Shown: positions 1 through 7,823 of the stretch, in pieces | Layout of the letters: each line of letters begins with the position of its first letter | Position numbering within the stretch: position 1 is the first letter of the stretch | Origin: a virus | IMG/VR virus record: IMGVR_UViG_3300031673_000014 | Location: 17,146-81,145 of that record | Length of the DNA stretch: 64,000 nucleotides | Strand: one strand, 5' to 3' | The notes under the pieces: generated by a model | The model's input: the letters and a program-made list of their open reading frames with translations, nothing else | What the model was told of the DNA's origin: nothing | Databases searched by the model: none | Program-made: the position numbers and the translations under genes

Positions 1-1
1 G

Positions 2-187
2 TTCGGTCGGAATAATCTTATTAAATATTTGAAAGATGAAAAAATTATCATGAAATCTAATGAACCATATCAAAAATATCTACATTATTTTAAAGCTGTA
101 GAGGTTGAAACAAGTGTTGGATTAAAATTAAAACCAGTAGCTTTTCAGAAAGGTGTAGATTTTATTTTAAAAAGAATAGGGAAATAA
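2..187 (+). CDS. KilAC-type phage antirepressor, C-terminal fragment
   Basis: The frame is open from the window edge to a TAA at 185-187, giving 61 residues. The tail contains 'MKSNEPYQKY' followed by 'KPVAFQKGVDFILKRI', which matches the end of KilAC domains (a short helix, a 'pYQkYi' segment, a 'T.KG..yi.k.i' end). Proteins with this domain usually counteract a phage repressor. The start lies outside the window. A second KilAC protein is encoded on the minus strand near 26 kb, so the phage has at least two. Confidence 0.65.
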   Translation, partial: FGRNNLIKYLKDEKIIMKSNEPYQKYLHYFKAVEVETSVGLKLKPVAFQKGVDFILKRIGK

Positions 188-199
188 AATTAATTCCTC

Positions 200-228
200 T
201 TGACAACCTATCTAATCGGGTGTAGATT
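200..228 (+). promoter_or_regulatory. Sigma-70-like promoter with spacer operator CTAATCGGGTGTA
   Basis: TTGACA at 200-205 and TAGATT at 223-228 are 17 nt apart. The spacer ends in CTAATCGGGTGTA (212-224), an element seen again at 32507, 50332, 60768 and, on the minus strand, 23657-23669. It drives the sigma-like gene at 252. Confidence 0.75.
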
Positions 229-251
229 TTAGGTATATTCAAGGGGGAATT

Positions 252-1025
252 ATGAAGGAAATACGCTTAGTTGGAAGAGCTAAAAATAACATTTTTCTAT
301 CTATCTGTGAGAAAAAAGGATTATTCACAAATAGGGTGATAGCTGATTACTTTGGTATACCGGAAGGTAAAATAGGAAAGATTATTAATCTGGCTAAAGG
401 CTCTGTTTTAAACTCAAAAGGGGATTACTTAGAGTCATCGAAGATTATAGCAAAAAAGCTAAATCTACTTGAAGAAGATTTGTTTCCATTTTCATTATAC
501 AGCATTGAAGAGACCAAATTTAACCTAGAGATGAACATTGAAGACAGGGTTAAAATTTTAGACGATTCTTATATATTTGACAGGATAGAAAGCAATCAAT
601 TAAAAAAATCTTTAAACGATATACTTGATACAATCCCACCGAGGGAAAAGCTTGCAATCGAACACAAATACGGTCTTAACGGAGAAGAACCTAAAACCTT
701 AGAAGCCGTCGGAATGATCCTTAATGTTTCCAAAGAAAGATGCCGACAAATAATATGTAAGGGCGAAAGGAGACTAAGACATCCTAAAAGAGTATCCAAA
801 CTAATACAATTTATGGATTTCGAGCCTACCGACGGGGATGGAATAGGCTCTAGTGTTATTAAGATAAAAAGATTAAAAGAAGAAATAAAAGATCTTTATA
901 GAAAGGTTTCTTCTGGGGAAATATCCCGAAAGGAATATAGAGACTTTAATAGTCGTTTAAATTGTTTACAGATTATGCTCAATCGAGAGATATTAGAACT
1001 TAAAACAAAAAAGGGGGAATTATGA
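252..1025 (+). CDS. Sigma-70 region-4-like transcription regulator
   Basis: This is a 257-residue protein. Residues about 117-180 look like sigma-70 region 4: 'TIPPREKLAIEHKYGL', then a helix-turn-helix 'TLEAVGMILNVSKERCRQI' and 'GERRLRHPKR', as in primary sigma factors. Residues 25-80 look like a separate XRE-type helix-turn-helix. I see no region 2, so it is not a normal sigma factor. It may recruit or redirect RNA polymerase, perhaps at the late promoters. The start follows AGGGGGAATT. It is the first gene after a spacer-operator promoter, so it is probably controlled with other operator-bearing genes. Confidence 0.7.
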   Translation: MKEIRLVGRAKNNIFLSICEKKGLFTNRVIADYFGIPEGKIGKIINLAKGSVLNSKGDYLESSKIIAKKLNLLEEDLFPFSLYSIEETKFNLEMNIEDRVKILDDSYIFDRIESNQLKKSLNDILDTIPPREKLAIEHKYGLNGEEPKTLEAVGMILNVSKERCRQIICKGERRLRHPKRVSKLIQFMDFEPTDGDGIGSSVIKIKRLKEEIKDLYRKVSSGEISRKEYRDFNSRLNCLQIMLNREILELKTKKGEL

Positions 1026-1180
1026 TAGATATGGCACAGGAATGGAAAAAGAAAATAGACCAGTTAGACGAGAAGATTCGGAACACTGAATCCGGTAAAG
1101 ATGGAAGATTAAGACAATTAAGTGGCTGGAAAGCTAATATCCAATTAGCATATTTAAGATGTTTGGTGGCTAAAGTATGA
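1022..1180 (+). CDS. Small hypothetical protein (52 aa)
   Basis: The ATG at 1022 has a good ribosome site (GGGGGAATT) and its last four bases overlap the next gene as ATGA. The product is short and charged ('MIDMAQEWKKKIDQLDEK'), with a probable coiled-coil start. No family is recognised. It lies inside an apparent operon with the sigma-like gene and the kinase-like gene. Confidence 0.65.
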   Translation: MIDMAQEWKKKIDQLDEKIRNTESGKDGRLRQLSGWKANIQLAYLRCLVAKV

Positions 1181-1608
1181 AAGTAGTTTTTACTCAAGGG
1201 CTCCAAGGAAGCGGCAAAAGTACTTGGGCTAAAATGAAGGCAATGGATCCAGAGTGGAAAAGAGTTAATAGAGATGATCTCCGACTCATGTTGGATAACG
1301 AGAGGTTTAATCCTAAGAATGAAAATTTCATCACTGTTGTGGAAGATCAAATAATAGCTTCGGCAATAGCTTCGGGATATAATATCATCATTGATTCAAT
1401 GAATTTGAATACACAAAGAATCAGAGAAAGGTTTGCTCAGATCTCAAGATACATTCCTTCGGTTGTTTGCGAAATTAAAAGTTTTAGAGATGTACCATTA
1501 GAAGAGTGTTTAAAAAGAGATTCTGTTCGTGAATTTCCTGTTGGAGAGTTTGTGATAAGGAAAACGTATAATAAACATTTTGATATTACAACGGGGGAAT
1601 TGTTATGA
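1177..1608 (+). CDS. Polynucleotide-kinase-like P-loop phosphotransferase
   Basis: The 143-residue protein starts with a Walker A loop 'GLQGSGKSTW' (residues 8-17), followed by 'VNRDDLR', the usual motif after the first helix of T4 Pnk-type 5'-kinase domains, and 'IIDSMNL' as a Walker B-like strand. It has the length of a kinase domain alone with no phosphatase domain. It would phosphorylate 5'-OH nucleic acid ends in RNA or DNA repair. ATGA overlaps exist on both sides. Confidence 0.75.
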   Translation: MKVVFTQGLQGSGKSTWAKMKAMDPEWKRVNRDDLRLMLDNERFNPKNENFITVVEDQIIASAIASGYNIIIDSMNLNTQRIRERFAQISRYIPSVVCEIKSFRDVPLEECLKRDSVREFPVGEFVIRKTYNKHFDITTGELL

Positions 1609-1775
1609 ATGGCACAAGCCGCAACTGTTTTAATTATTCAAATATTGATCGAATTCTTCCAACAAAAGAAGAAGTTGACTTTCTCTGTAAAGATATCAAA
1701 ATTATAGATAAAGTTGCTGAGAACGCCATCCTAAGCGGTGATTTAGAGACAAAAATAAATCCTGTTGACAAATAA
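1605..1775 (+). CDS. Small hypothetical protein (56 aa)
   Basis: The ATG overlaps the stop of the kinase gene (ATGA) and follows GGGGGAATTGTT. The product begins 'MNGTSRNCFNYSNIDRI' and matches no family I know. Its last codons contain the TTGACA of the next promoter. Confidence 0.6.
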   Translation: MNGTSRNCFNYSNIDRILPTKEEVDFLCKDIKIIDKVAENAILSGDLETKINPVDK

Positions 1776-1793
1776 ATATTAAAGACTTAAAAT
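1765..1793 (+). promoter_or_regulatory. Predicted late promoter ahead of head genes
   Basis: TTGACA at 1765-1770 and TAAAAT at 1788-1793 are 17 nt apart. Transcription would start near 1800 and meet a strong terminator at 1826-1859, making a leader of about 60 nt unless the terminator is bypassed. Confidence 0.55.
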
Positions 1794-1825
1794 CATAACA
1801 TAAATCTAACGGGAGTTCGATAACG

Positions 1826-1859
1826 AGACCTGTTCCTTAACTGGGACAGGTCTTTTTTT
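1826..1859 (+). terminator. Intrinsic terminator directly before the protease start
   Basis: AGACCTGTTCC (1826-1836) pairs with GGGACAGGTCT (1843-1853) with one G-U pair, then seven T follow. The T tract ends at the start codon of the next gene, so the hairpin could act as a terminator and could also mask the start. Confidence 0.8.
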
Positions 1860-3353
1860 ATGCTTATGATAGAAAACGATTATATTTACACAGAAGCAAG
1901 AATCTCGAAAAGCATTGTCGGCGAACAATGGGAAACTGATAAGGCCGGAAATCCTATTATAATAATCGAGGCTTCTAATGAGGATCTTGACTATGAGGGC
2001 GAACGGGTCCTGAGATCTGCTCTATTAAACAGTAGAGATTACTTTCTTCAAAACGGCGTTATTTCTTATGATCACAAACATCTACCTTCCTCAGACAATC
2101 ACTCATGGGATCCTGAATGGAATTCCGAGAAATATGTAATAGGGAAACCTATAGATGCATGGGAAGGAAAAGACGATAACGGAAAAAAAGTAGTTCTTGT
2201 AAAAGCTGTCCTTTCCCGGTCAAATGCTATTGCCAAAGAGATAATTGGAAAACTTCGCGACGGACTAGAAACTGTTAAAGCTTCCGTTGGCGGTCGTAAA
2301 GTGAAAAAAGCGTTTAAAATGGATACGAACACATATAAAGAAGTACCTACCATTATGGCGGTAGACTGGGATGAAGTCGCTTTGACTTACAAGCCAGTTA
2401 ATCAGTCTCTTGGAGCTACAACTTTATGTCCGAAGGAATTTGTGAAATCTCTTACTGCCGGTTCAAGTGCGAATCCTGCAGAGATGTCCGGGGGAAATGC
2501 CTTACAAGTGCAATCCTTAGAGGGGTCTCCTGTTAGATCCTTAATGACTAAGTTAAGAAATAAAGAGATAAGCAAAAGTAGTGATGCAATTAATCATCTT
2601 GTGAATCTTGGTTACTCGACAGAGAAAGCCGGGAATGTCCTCAAGGTGATATTGAAAAAATATTTAGGAGATATTGTTATGGCAAAAAACGACAACGTTA
2701 ATGACATCATCGATTCCTCCACCGATGAGCTTTTAAAAGCCCTGGAAGACCTTGAGGGCGGTGGTGATGTTCTTATCAAAGGTATTGATAAGATGAAAGA
2801 TGATGGCGTGTACAAAAACCGTGGTGGTCACATGTACATGAAAAAAGCCGATGGAAAATATGAGAAGATGGATGAAGATTCACCTGATTATGACGGCGAA
2901 GATGATGATGATGATGACAATGATGAAGACGACATGGGTAAATCCCTTGGCGAAGAAGTCATTGATGCAACTGAAGTCATCGAAAGTATGGAAAAATCAA
3001 TCAAAAAACTTGTTGGAATGGTTGAATCCCTTTCGACAACTGTTGAAAAACAGAGTTCTTTGATGAAATCTATTGGGGCTGTTACTGCCGAAGATTCTGT
3101 TTTGATTAAATCAATTGCAGGAACTCCGCAACCGAGACAGACAACCAATGGGTTAAAAGTTGAACCAAGATTTCAAAAATCTCAGGTAGACGCGCTGATG
3201 AAAGTAACAACTGAATCGTTGATCAAATCAATGATTGATGCAGATATTGATGGAAACACAATGGCTGCGGCAAACCTTGCTTTCAGAAAAGGCGGAATTC
3301 AGGCTGTTGTGGCCAACGTTCCCCGAGTTGCTGAACTGCTGGTGAAGGAGTAA
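1860..3353 (+). CDS. Prohead protease fused to scaffold domain
   Basis: This 497-residue protein has an N-terminal prohead-protease/XkdF-like domain: 'SNEDLDYEGERV' near 39-50, a His in 'ISYDHKH' (68-74), a probable catalytic Ser in 'VKASVGG' (139-145) and the typical end 'WDEVALTYKPVN' (170-181). An acidic Asp-rich linker near residues 340-360 and a coiled-coil region follow, typical of a scaffold. Residues 198-221 repeat a motif found in the capsid protein. The start is uncertain: ATG at 1860 and 1866 both lack a clear Shine-Dalgarno and abut a terminator. Protease and scaffold in one gene recalls lambda C/Nu3. Confidence 0.8.
   Translation: MLMIENDYIYTEARISKSIVGEQWETDKAGNPIIIIEASNEDLDYEGERVLRSALLNSRDYFLQNGVISYDHKHLPSSDNHSWDPEWNSEKYVIGKPIDAWEGKDDNGKKVVLVKAVLSRSNAIAKEIIGKLRDGLETVKASVGGRKVKKAFKMDTNTYKEVPTIMAVDWDEVALTYKPVNQSLGATTLCPKEFVKSLTAGSSANPAEMSGGNALQVQSLEGSPVRSLMTKLRNKEISKSSDAINHLVNLGYSTEKAGNVLKVILKKYLGDIVMAKNDNVNDIIDSSTDELLKALEDLEGGGDVLIKGIDKMKDDGVYKNRGGHMYMKKADGKYEKMDEDSPDYDGEDDDDDDNDEDDMGKSLGEEVIDATEVIESMEKSIKKLVGMVESLSTTVEKQSSLMKSIGAVTAEDSVLIKSIAGTPQPRQTTNGLKVEPRFQKSQVDALMKVTTESLIKSMIDADIDGNTMAAANLAFRKGGIQAVVANVPRVAELLVKE
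2679..3353 (+). CDS. Possible nested scaffold protein from internal in-frame start
   Basis: Within the protease gene an in-frame ATG (codon 274) follows TTTAGGAGATATTGTT, a clear AGGAG ribosome site. Translation from it gives a 224-residue protein beginning 'MAKNDNVNDIID' that holds only the acidic linker and coiled-coil scaffold part. Lambda Nu3 is made in this way from inside gene C. This is an inference from the sequence signal. Confidence 0.5.
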   Translation: MAKNDNVNDIIDSSTDELLKALEDLEGGGDVLIKGIDKMKDDGVYKNRGGHMYMKKADGKYEKMDEDSPDYDGEDDDDDDNDEDDMGKSLGEEVIDATEVIESMEKSIKKLVGMVESLSTTVEKQSSLMKSIGAVTAEDSVLIKSIAGTPQPRQTTNGLKVEPRFQKSQVDALMKVTTESLIKSMIDADIDGNTMAAANLAFRKGGIQAVVANVPRVAELLVKE

Positions 3354-3357
3354 TAAG

Positions 3358-4791
3358 ATGGATGTAAACAATTTTGCAACAAGCAATTACGGGTTTGGCG
3401 GTGGCGTAGGAGTTGGTAATATTGATGCTGAAGCATTGAATAAAGCTCTTACTGCCGGTGATTCTGCTAATCCTGCCGCAATGGGAACTGGTGGTAATAC
3501 CCTTCAGTTCGAGTCACTTGAATCTCAGCTTATTTCGGCTCTTGCTGAAAGAGTAGAAGATTTTAAACTGATGAAGATGCAACCTAAAAACAAGGTCGGA
3601 TCTACTGTTCATCAGTACACACAGGCAACTAACTCAGGAGAGTATGAAGGGCTCGGTACTGCCGAACTTGGCGATCCCATTGAGTCAACGTCTGTATTCG
3701 CTAGAAATACTCGTAATGTGAAGTATTTCCAGACAAAAAGAGAAGTTTCAATTCAGGCTCAGTCATTAAGCCCTGTAATCGGCGGTGCGGCTGAAGCAAC
3801 CGAAGAAAGACTTGGAACACATGTTATGTTGAAAGGTACAGAGTACTATTGTTTCCATGGAAACGAAGCGGTTTCTCCAAACCTTCCAAGTGGGTATCCT
3901 GCACAGATTAGAGCTGAAGCTCCAAACAATGTTTTTAACATGAATGGACTGAAAGTTTCTGACGCTGGCGGTGAGGCTGTTATAGAAGCTGCAATCGGTT
4001 CTATTTATGAGCTCGGTGGTGAAGTATCAGATATGTTCTTCCCCCCTTCCATTGCTAATGACTGGCAGAATCTTTTAAAAGACAGATACCGATACAATTC
4101 TGGTGACAAAACAGCCGGAACAAAATTGACTACTTTTCAGTCAATGTACGGTCGAGACATTTGGATCTCTGGTAGAGCCGGAATCGACAAAATGTATAAG
4201 ATCAAAACAAGGCCTGTAGCGTCTTCTTTGACGACTTTAAGACCTACAGCTCCGACTTTCGCTCTCGCTGCTCAGGCTTTAACGGCTCCCGGAACTCCCG
4301 GTTTTGTAACTGCTACTGCAGGAACTTACCGATATACAGTTTTTGCTGTTGATGCAAGTGGTCTAGTTTCTGCCGCCGCTGCCGAGGCGAATCTCGCTCT
4401 TACTGCCGGTCAGGAAGCAAAAATAACAATCACTCCCGGTATTGCTCCTTTGGCAACTGGTTATATTGTTTGTCGTGGAAAGAAAGACGTTACTACAGGA
4501 ACTGATGTTCGTGAAATGTATAGAGTCGCTGATAGTGGTGCTGCTACTACTGTAACTCTTGATCAGAATGCTGAACTTCCGGGAACTGCAGAAATGCTTC
4601 TTCTTTCTTCTGAAGGCGTTGAAAACTCTTATCAGTGGGATTCGTTCCTTGATCTTAGAAGATTCAACCTTGGGCCAACAAGAGCGTCAATTCCTTTCCT
4701 ACTCTTATGGTATGGAACACCTGACCTGAAGATCGCCAACTTTAACGGGATCATCAAAAACGTCGGACACAGTGGTATTGACTGGTTCTAA
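3358..4791 (+). CDS. Major capsid protein
   Basis: A 477-residue protein directly after the protease/scaffold, with ribosome site AAGGAG. The N-terminal ~55 residues are Gly/Ala-rich and carry 'LTAGDSANPAAM' (31-42), shared with the protease, suggesting a processed arm. A region around residues 285-400 is Ala/Thr/Gly-rich with 'YRYTVFAVDASGLVSA' typical of Ig/fibronectin-type domains, apparently inserted before the final 'GVENSYQWDSFLDLRRFNLG' segment. A terminator follows, which fits a very strongly expressed gene. Identity comes mainly from position and composition. Confidence 0.8.
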   Translation: MDVNNFATSNYGFGGGVGVGNIDAEALNKALTAGDSANPAAMGTGGNTLQFESLESQLISALAERVEDFKLMKMQPKNKVGSTVHQYTQATNSGEYEGLGTAELGDPIESTSVFARNTRNVKYFQTKREVSIQAQSLSPVIGGAAEATEERLGTHVMLKGTEYYCFHGNEAVSPNLPSGYPAQIRAEAPNNVFNMNGLKVSDAGGEAVIEAAIGSIYELGGEVSDMFFPPSIANDWQNLLKDRYRYNSGDKTAGTKLTTFQSMYGRDIWISGRAGIDKMYKIKTRPVASSLTTLRPTAPTFALAAQALTAPGTPGFVTATAGTYRYTVFAVDASGLVSAAAAEANLALTAGQEAKITITPGIAPLATGYIVCRGKKDVTTGTDVREMYRVADSGAATTVTLDQNAELPGTAEMLLLSSEGVENSYQWDSFLDLRRFNLGPTRASIPFLLLWYGTPDLKIANFNGIIKNVGHSGIDWF

Positions 4792-4800
4792 AAATAACAA

Positions 4801-4820
4801 GAGCCCTTCGGGGCTCTTTT
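4801..4820 (+). terminator. Intrinsic terminator after capsid gene
   Basis: GAGCCC (4801-4806), UUCG loop, GGGCTC (4811-4816) and TTTT. It probably lowers transcription into the connector genes after the capsid gene. Confidence 0.85.
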
Positions 4821-4832
4821 AGGAGAAAAATA

Positions 4833-5324
4833 ATGAGTTACAAAGATAAACTTATAAAAGCTTTTCCCGTATTCAGTCATTTATTGAAAAACCCTCTCAT
4901 AAAATCAGCTACTATAGCTGGTGGAGCTGCAGGGGCTTTGACTGTAACCGGGATTAAGAAAGACGATGAGATCGTAAGTGTTGTGAACGTAAGCGGAAAT
5001 ACTCAGGTTCTTGCCGCTGGTGGTGCTGCCGGAGATTTAACGGCGACTGGAGTCTCTGCTGGTGATGTTCTAAAGAGTGTTATTAATTTAACAGATTTAA
5101 CAGATGTTACCTCCGAGTTCTCAATCACAGCGGATGATACGATAAATAACACTGGCGGAACAGCTACAACGGGAGACGTTCTACTGGTTGTTTTTGAAAA
5201 AGCAAAATCTGACTTGGCTTCTGAATTTATTGTTACTGCGGATAATACCGTAAACAATACCGGGGGAACTGCTACAACTGGCATGACTCTGCTCGTAACA
5301 TGGCTCCAATGGGCTATAAGATAG
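4833..5324 (+). CDS. Putative head decoration protein with internal repeats
   Basis: 163 residues. Two copies of a beta-rich unit occur: 'SEFSITADDTINNTGG' and 'SEFIVTADNTVNNTGG', each followed by 'TATTG..LLV'. An earlier 'GGAAGDLTATGVSAGDVL' unit is related to 'GGAAGALTVTGIKKDDEI'. The location directly after the capsid gene, the size and the repeats suit a capsid surface or decoration protein, but I do not recognise a named family. Ribosome site is TAGGAG. Confidence 0.6.
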   Translation: MSYKDKLIKAFPVFSHLLKNPLIKSATIAGGAAGALTVTGIKKDDEIVSVVNVSGNTQVLAAGGAAGDLTATGVSAGDVLKSVINLTDLTDVTSEFSITADDTINNTGGTATTGDVLLVVFEKAKSDLASEFIVTADNTVNNTGGTATTGMTLLVTWLQWAIR

Positions 5325-5335
5325 AATAGGGGGAA

Positions 5336-5683
5336 ATGATGGATTTAAAAGTATTGAGTATTGATGAAATGAAATCTTTAGCTGATGATTTTAAAATTAA
5401 ATATCATCCGGCTATCGGAGAAGATAAACTTCTTGAGAAACTCGAAAGACATGTTGAGGAAAACCCCGGATGCCTCGGAGAAGATGAAGAGGTAAAAGCT
5501 AAACCGATTGAGCCAGTGAAAACACCGGCAAAAAAAGGTAAAGTTAAAATCAAGTCTCAATTTTTTGGAAAAATATCTTCTTCTTTCGGAGTGATAGACT
5601 TCGGAGAAGACGGGATTGCAGAAGTTGAACCGGAAGTAGCAGAACATTTCTGTAGTCTTCCAGTAGGATATGAAAAATGTTAA
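5336..5683 (+). CDS. Head-module protein with HeH/LEM-like N-terminus
   Basis: 115 residues. The start 'LSIDEMKSLADDFKIKYHP' to about residue 40 resembles small HeH/LEM or Rho-N-type helical domains. A Lys/Pro/Glu linker follows, then a beta-rich C-terminus. Such proteins occur between capsid and connector genes in many phages. The function is unknown. Ribosome site is GGGGGAA. Confidence 0.55.
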   Translation: MMDLKVLSIDEMKSLADDFKIKYHPAIGEDKLLEKLERHVEENPGCLGEDEEVKAKPIEPVKTPAKKGKVKIKSQFFGKISSSFGVIDFGEDGIAEVEPEVAEHFCSLPVGYEKC

Positions 5684-6741
5684 TAGCTACAAAAAGTGGC
5701 ACAAACATAATTTTAAAAATCTCAAATGCAGTATCTTTCGTATTATCTCGAAAGGTTAATACTGGATCGTGGGAAGACTGGGACGGCTCCTCATGGGGAG
5801 GCGTTCCCGTTTCTTTATCCATAACAAATTTTACAGATTACGATTTGTCAGATGGAATCTATCAGTATAGATATACAACAACAGAAATCGTTTATTCAAA
5901 CTGTATAGCCATAGGCTCTGATGCTGTTGGTTGGACTTTTGAAAACTATATAGTACCTGATGGTCAATTCGGTGAAATCCTGACTGCAGATGATGTTAAA
6001 TACTCATTTATGTGGGGACAGGCTTTTCTTGCTTCCAACGGTGATGTATGGAGTGATGCTCAGACTAGAACGATGATCAAGTGGGCTGTAAAACAATTAG
6101 AAAAGAAATTAAACATAGATATATTCCCACGTGAGTATTTCTGTGATGACATAACAAACGACGCTATAGATGAGTCAGAATACGTTAAAAAAGAATTTCC
6201 ATATCCTAACAGGAGAAAAAGGAAATACACTATTGTATCGCGACATAGGCCGGTCAGGGAAGTTACCCGGCTCGATATGTACGCTCCGACTGACGATAAA
6301 ATATTAAATCTTCTCCAGTGGTTAAGAATAGACCGAAGAAACGGGAAATTCAGAATATATCCAAGGCAGGGGAAAATACAGAGTTTTACTTCAAATTCCT
6401 ATCCATGGATGAGACTGCTCGATATGTATGATTATCCCGATGCTTTTCATATAGACTATACTACTGGCTACAAAACAGCCGATCTTATCCCGGATGATTT
6501 AAGGGATATAATTGGAAAGATAGCAACTCTTAAAATGTTAAATGTGATCGGTGACGGTTTATTAGCTGGTTTTTCTTCATCTTCACTGTCTTTAGACGGA
6601 ATGAGCGAATCTTTTAGTTCTACTCAGTCGGCAACGTCGGCCTATTATGGGGCAAGGCTGGCTGTGTATAAAAAAGAAGTGGAAGAATACATCGACGAAA
6701 ATAAAAACAAATACGGAAATTTCTTAATAGGTAGTTTCTAA
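5677..6741 (+). CDS. Head-tail connector (adaptor) protein, putative
   Basis: 354 residues. An N-terminal beta domain (about 1-95) is followed by a helical part with 'WSDAQTRTMIKWAVKQLEKKLNIDIFPREYF' and a C-terminal 'IDYTTGY......IPDDLRDIIGKIATLKMLNVIGDG', the pattern of gp6/gp15-like connector adaptors. It overlaps its neighbours by a few bases. The order after the capsid gene supports the role. Confidence 0.6.
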   Translation: MLIATKSGTNIILKISNAVSFVLSRKVNTGSWEDWDGSSWGGVPVSLSITNFTDYDLSDGIYQYRYTTTEIVYSNCIAIGSDAVGWTFENYIVPDGQFGEILTADDVKYSFMWGQAFLASNGDVWSDAQTRTMIKWAVKQLEKKLNIDIFPREYFCDDITNDAIDESEYVKKEFPYPNRRKRKYTIVSRHRPVREVTRLDMYAPTDDKILNLLQWLRIDRRNGKFRIYPRQGKIQSFTSNSYPWMRLLDMYDYPDAFHIDYTTGYKTADLIPDDLRDIIGKIATLKMLNVIGDGLLAGFSSSSLSLDGMSESFSSTQSATSAYYGARLAVYKKEVEEYIDENKNKYGNFLIGSF

Positions 6742-7823
6742 TGGCTAATGCAGGACTCGGAGAAATAACACCAGTAAAACTTCAACTCTCAAGAGAAAAC
6801 TTTAACGCTTTAATAGGTCGTCATTCACAGCCTATACGGTGGCTTATTTCAGAAAAATGTCCTTGTGTACAGAATAACCTTAAAGTTGACGAGAACTGCC
6901 CTTTATGTAAAGGGAACAGCGTTATTTACAACAATCCAACGGGATCATTAAGAGTTGAATCTTTAAAAGCTCCCATTGACGGCGTAATTGATCAAACGAA
7001 TATTATATGGGTCCGGGACTTTTCCGGAAATGATTATCCGGTAACAACTCAAGATTGTATGGCTTATGTTACAGGGGTTAAAAAAGGGCAGGTTTATCAG
7101 GTTAAATATACCGAAGAAGTGAATTTGTCCGGTTCAGGAATAGCCGAATATATCGCGGATAAATTATATAAAATAGATATTCCGACATTGGTAGAGTTCG
7201 ATACTGTCCAGGGATCTATTTTGTCAGTGAGTGCCGTTGCTAATGGGTCTCCATTAACAGTGTCAACAATCTTTAGAAATTGCTTTGAGATAACCGATAC
7301 AATTTTACCGGCTGATGAAGTGACGGTCACTTATGAATATATCAATCCCTTCAAGTTTGCTTTGATTCAAAATAATTTTACTAAAACAGACCAGAAATTT
7401 CTCTCAGATATAGGGGGAGATGGAATATTGATATTCCCTCAGAGATGGGAAGTATACGAAAAGGATATTATAGTTGCTCTTAATGCAAGCCAAATAAAAA
7501 AGACTGTTTTCAGGTCCACAGGGGTAATTGATACATTGCCCTCTTTTTATCCTTACGAACTTAAGAGCGCTTATGTTCTCCGGGCAGGGGTGAAATACCC
7601 ATTTGAGCCGGGTGTTGATTTTGTTTTATATAGTGGAAATAAAATAAAATGGATCGGGGACGCTCCGACTGATAAAGAACAAGTAAGTATTTCATATTCA
7701 TATAATGTTGTTTACAGAGTCATGAGTGAATCTCCTGCTCCAAGAACAAGCGAAGATAACAGGTTTCCAAGAAAGGTTGCCCTTAAATTAGTTACCGATT
7801 TTAACGGCCGGGAGGGTTTCTGA
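6741..7823 (+). CDS. Neck/head-closure protein with Cys cluster, putative
   Basis: 360 residues. An N-terminal 'CPCV' and 'CPLC' pair near residues 40-60 could bind zinc or iron-sulfur. The remainder is beta-rich. The start overlaps the upstream stop (TAATG). Its place between the connector and HK97 gp10-like genes suggests a neck component. I cannot name the family. Confidence 0.5.
   Translation: MANAGLGEITPVKLQLSRENFNALIGRHSQPIRWLISEKCPCVQNNLKVDENCPLCKGNSVIYNNPTGSLRVESLKAPIDGVIDQTNIIWVRDFSGNDYPVTTQDCMAYVTGVKKGQVYQVKYTEEVNLSGSGIAEYIADKLYKIDIPTLVEFDTVQGSILSVSAVANGSPLTVSTIFRNCFEITDTILPADEVTVTYEYINPFKFALIQNNFTKTDQKFLSDIGGDGILIFPQRWEVYEKDIIVALNASQIKKTVFRSTGVIDTLPSFYPYELKSAYVLRAGVKYPFEPGVDFVLYSGNKIKWIGDAPTDKEQVSISYSYNVVYRVMSESPAPRTSEDNRFPRKVALKLVTDFNGREGF

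Noticed and set aside
2851-3063. Met-rich frame overlapping the Asp-rich part of the protease gene
   Set aside because: It is the shifted reading of the GAT repeat and lacks a ribosome site.
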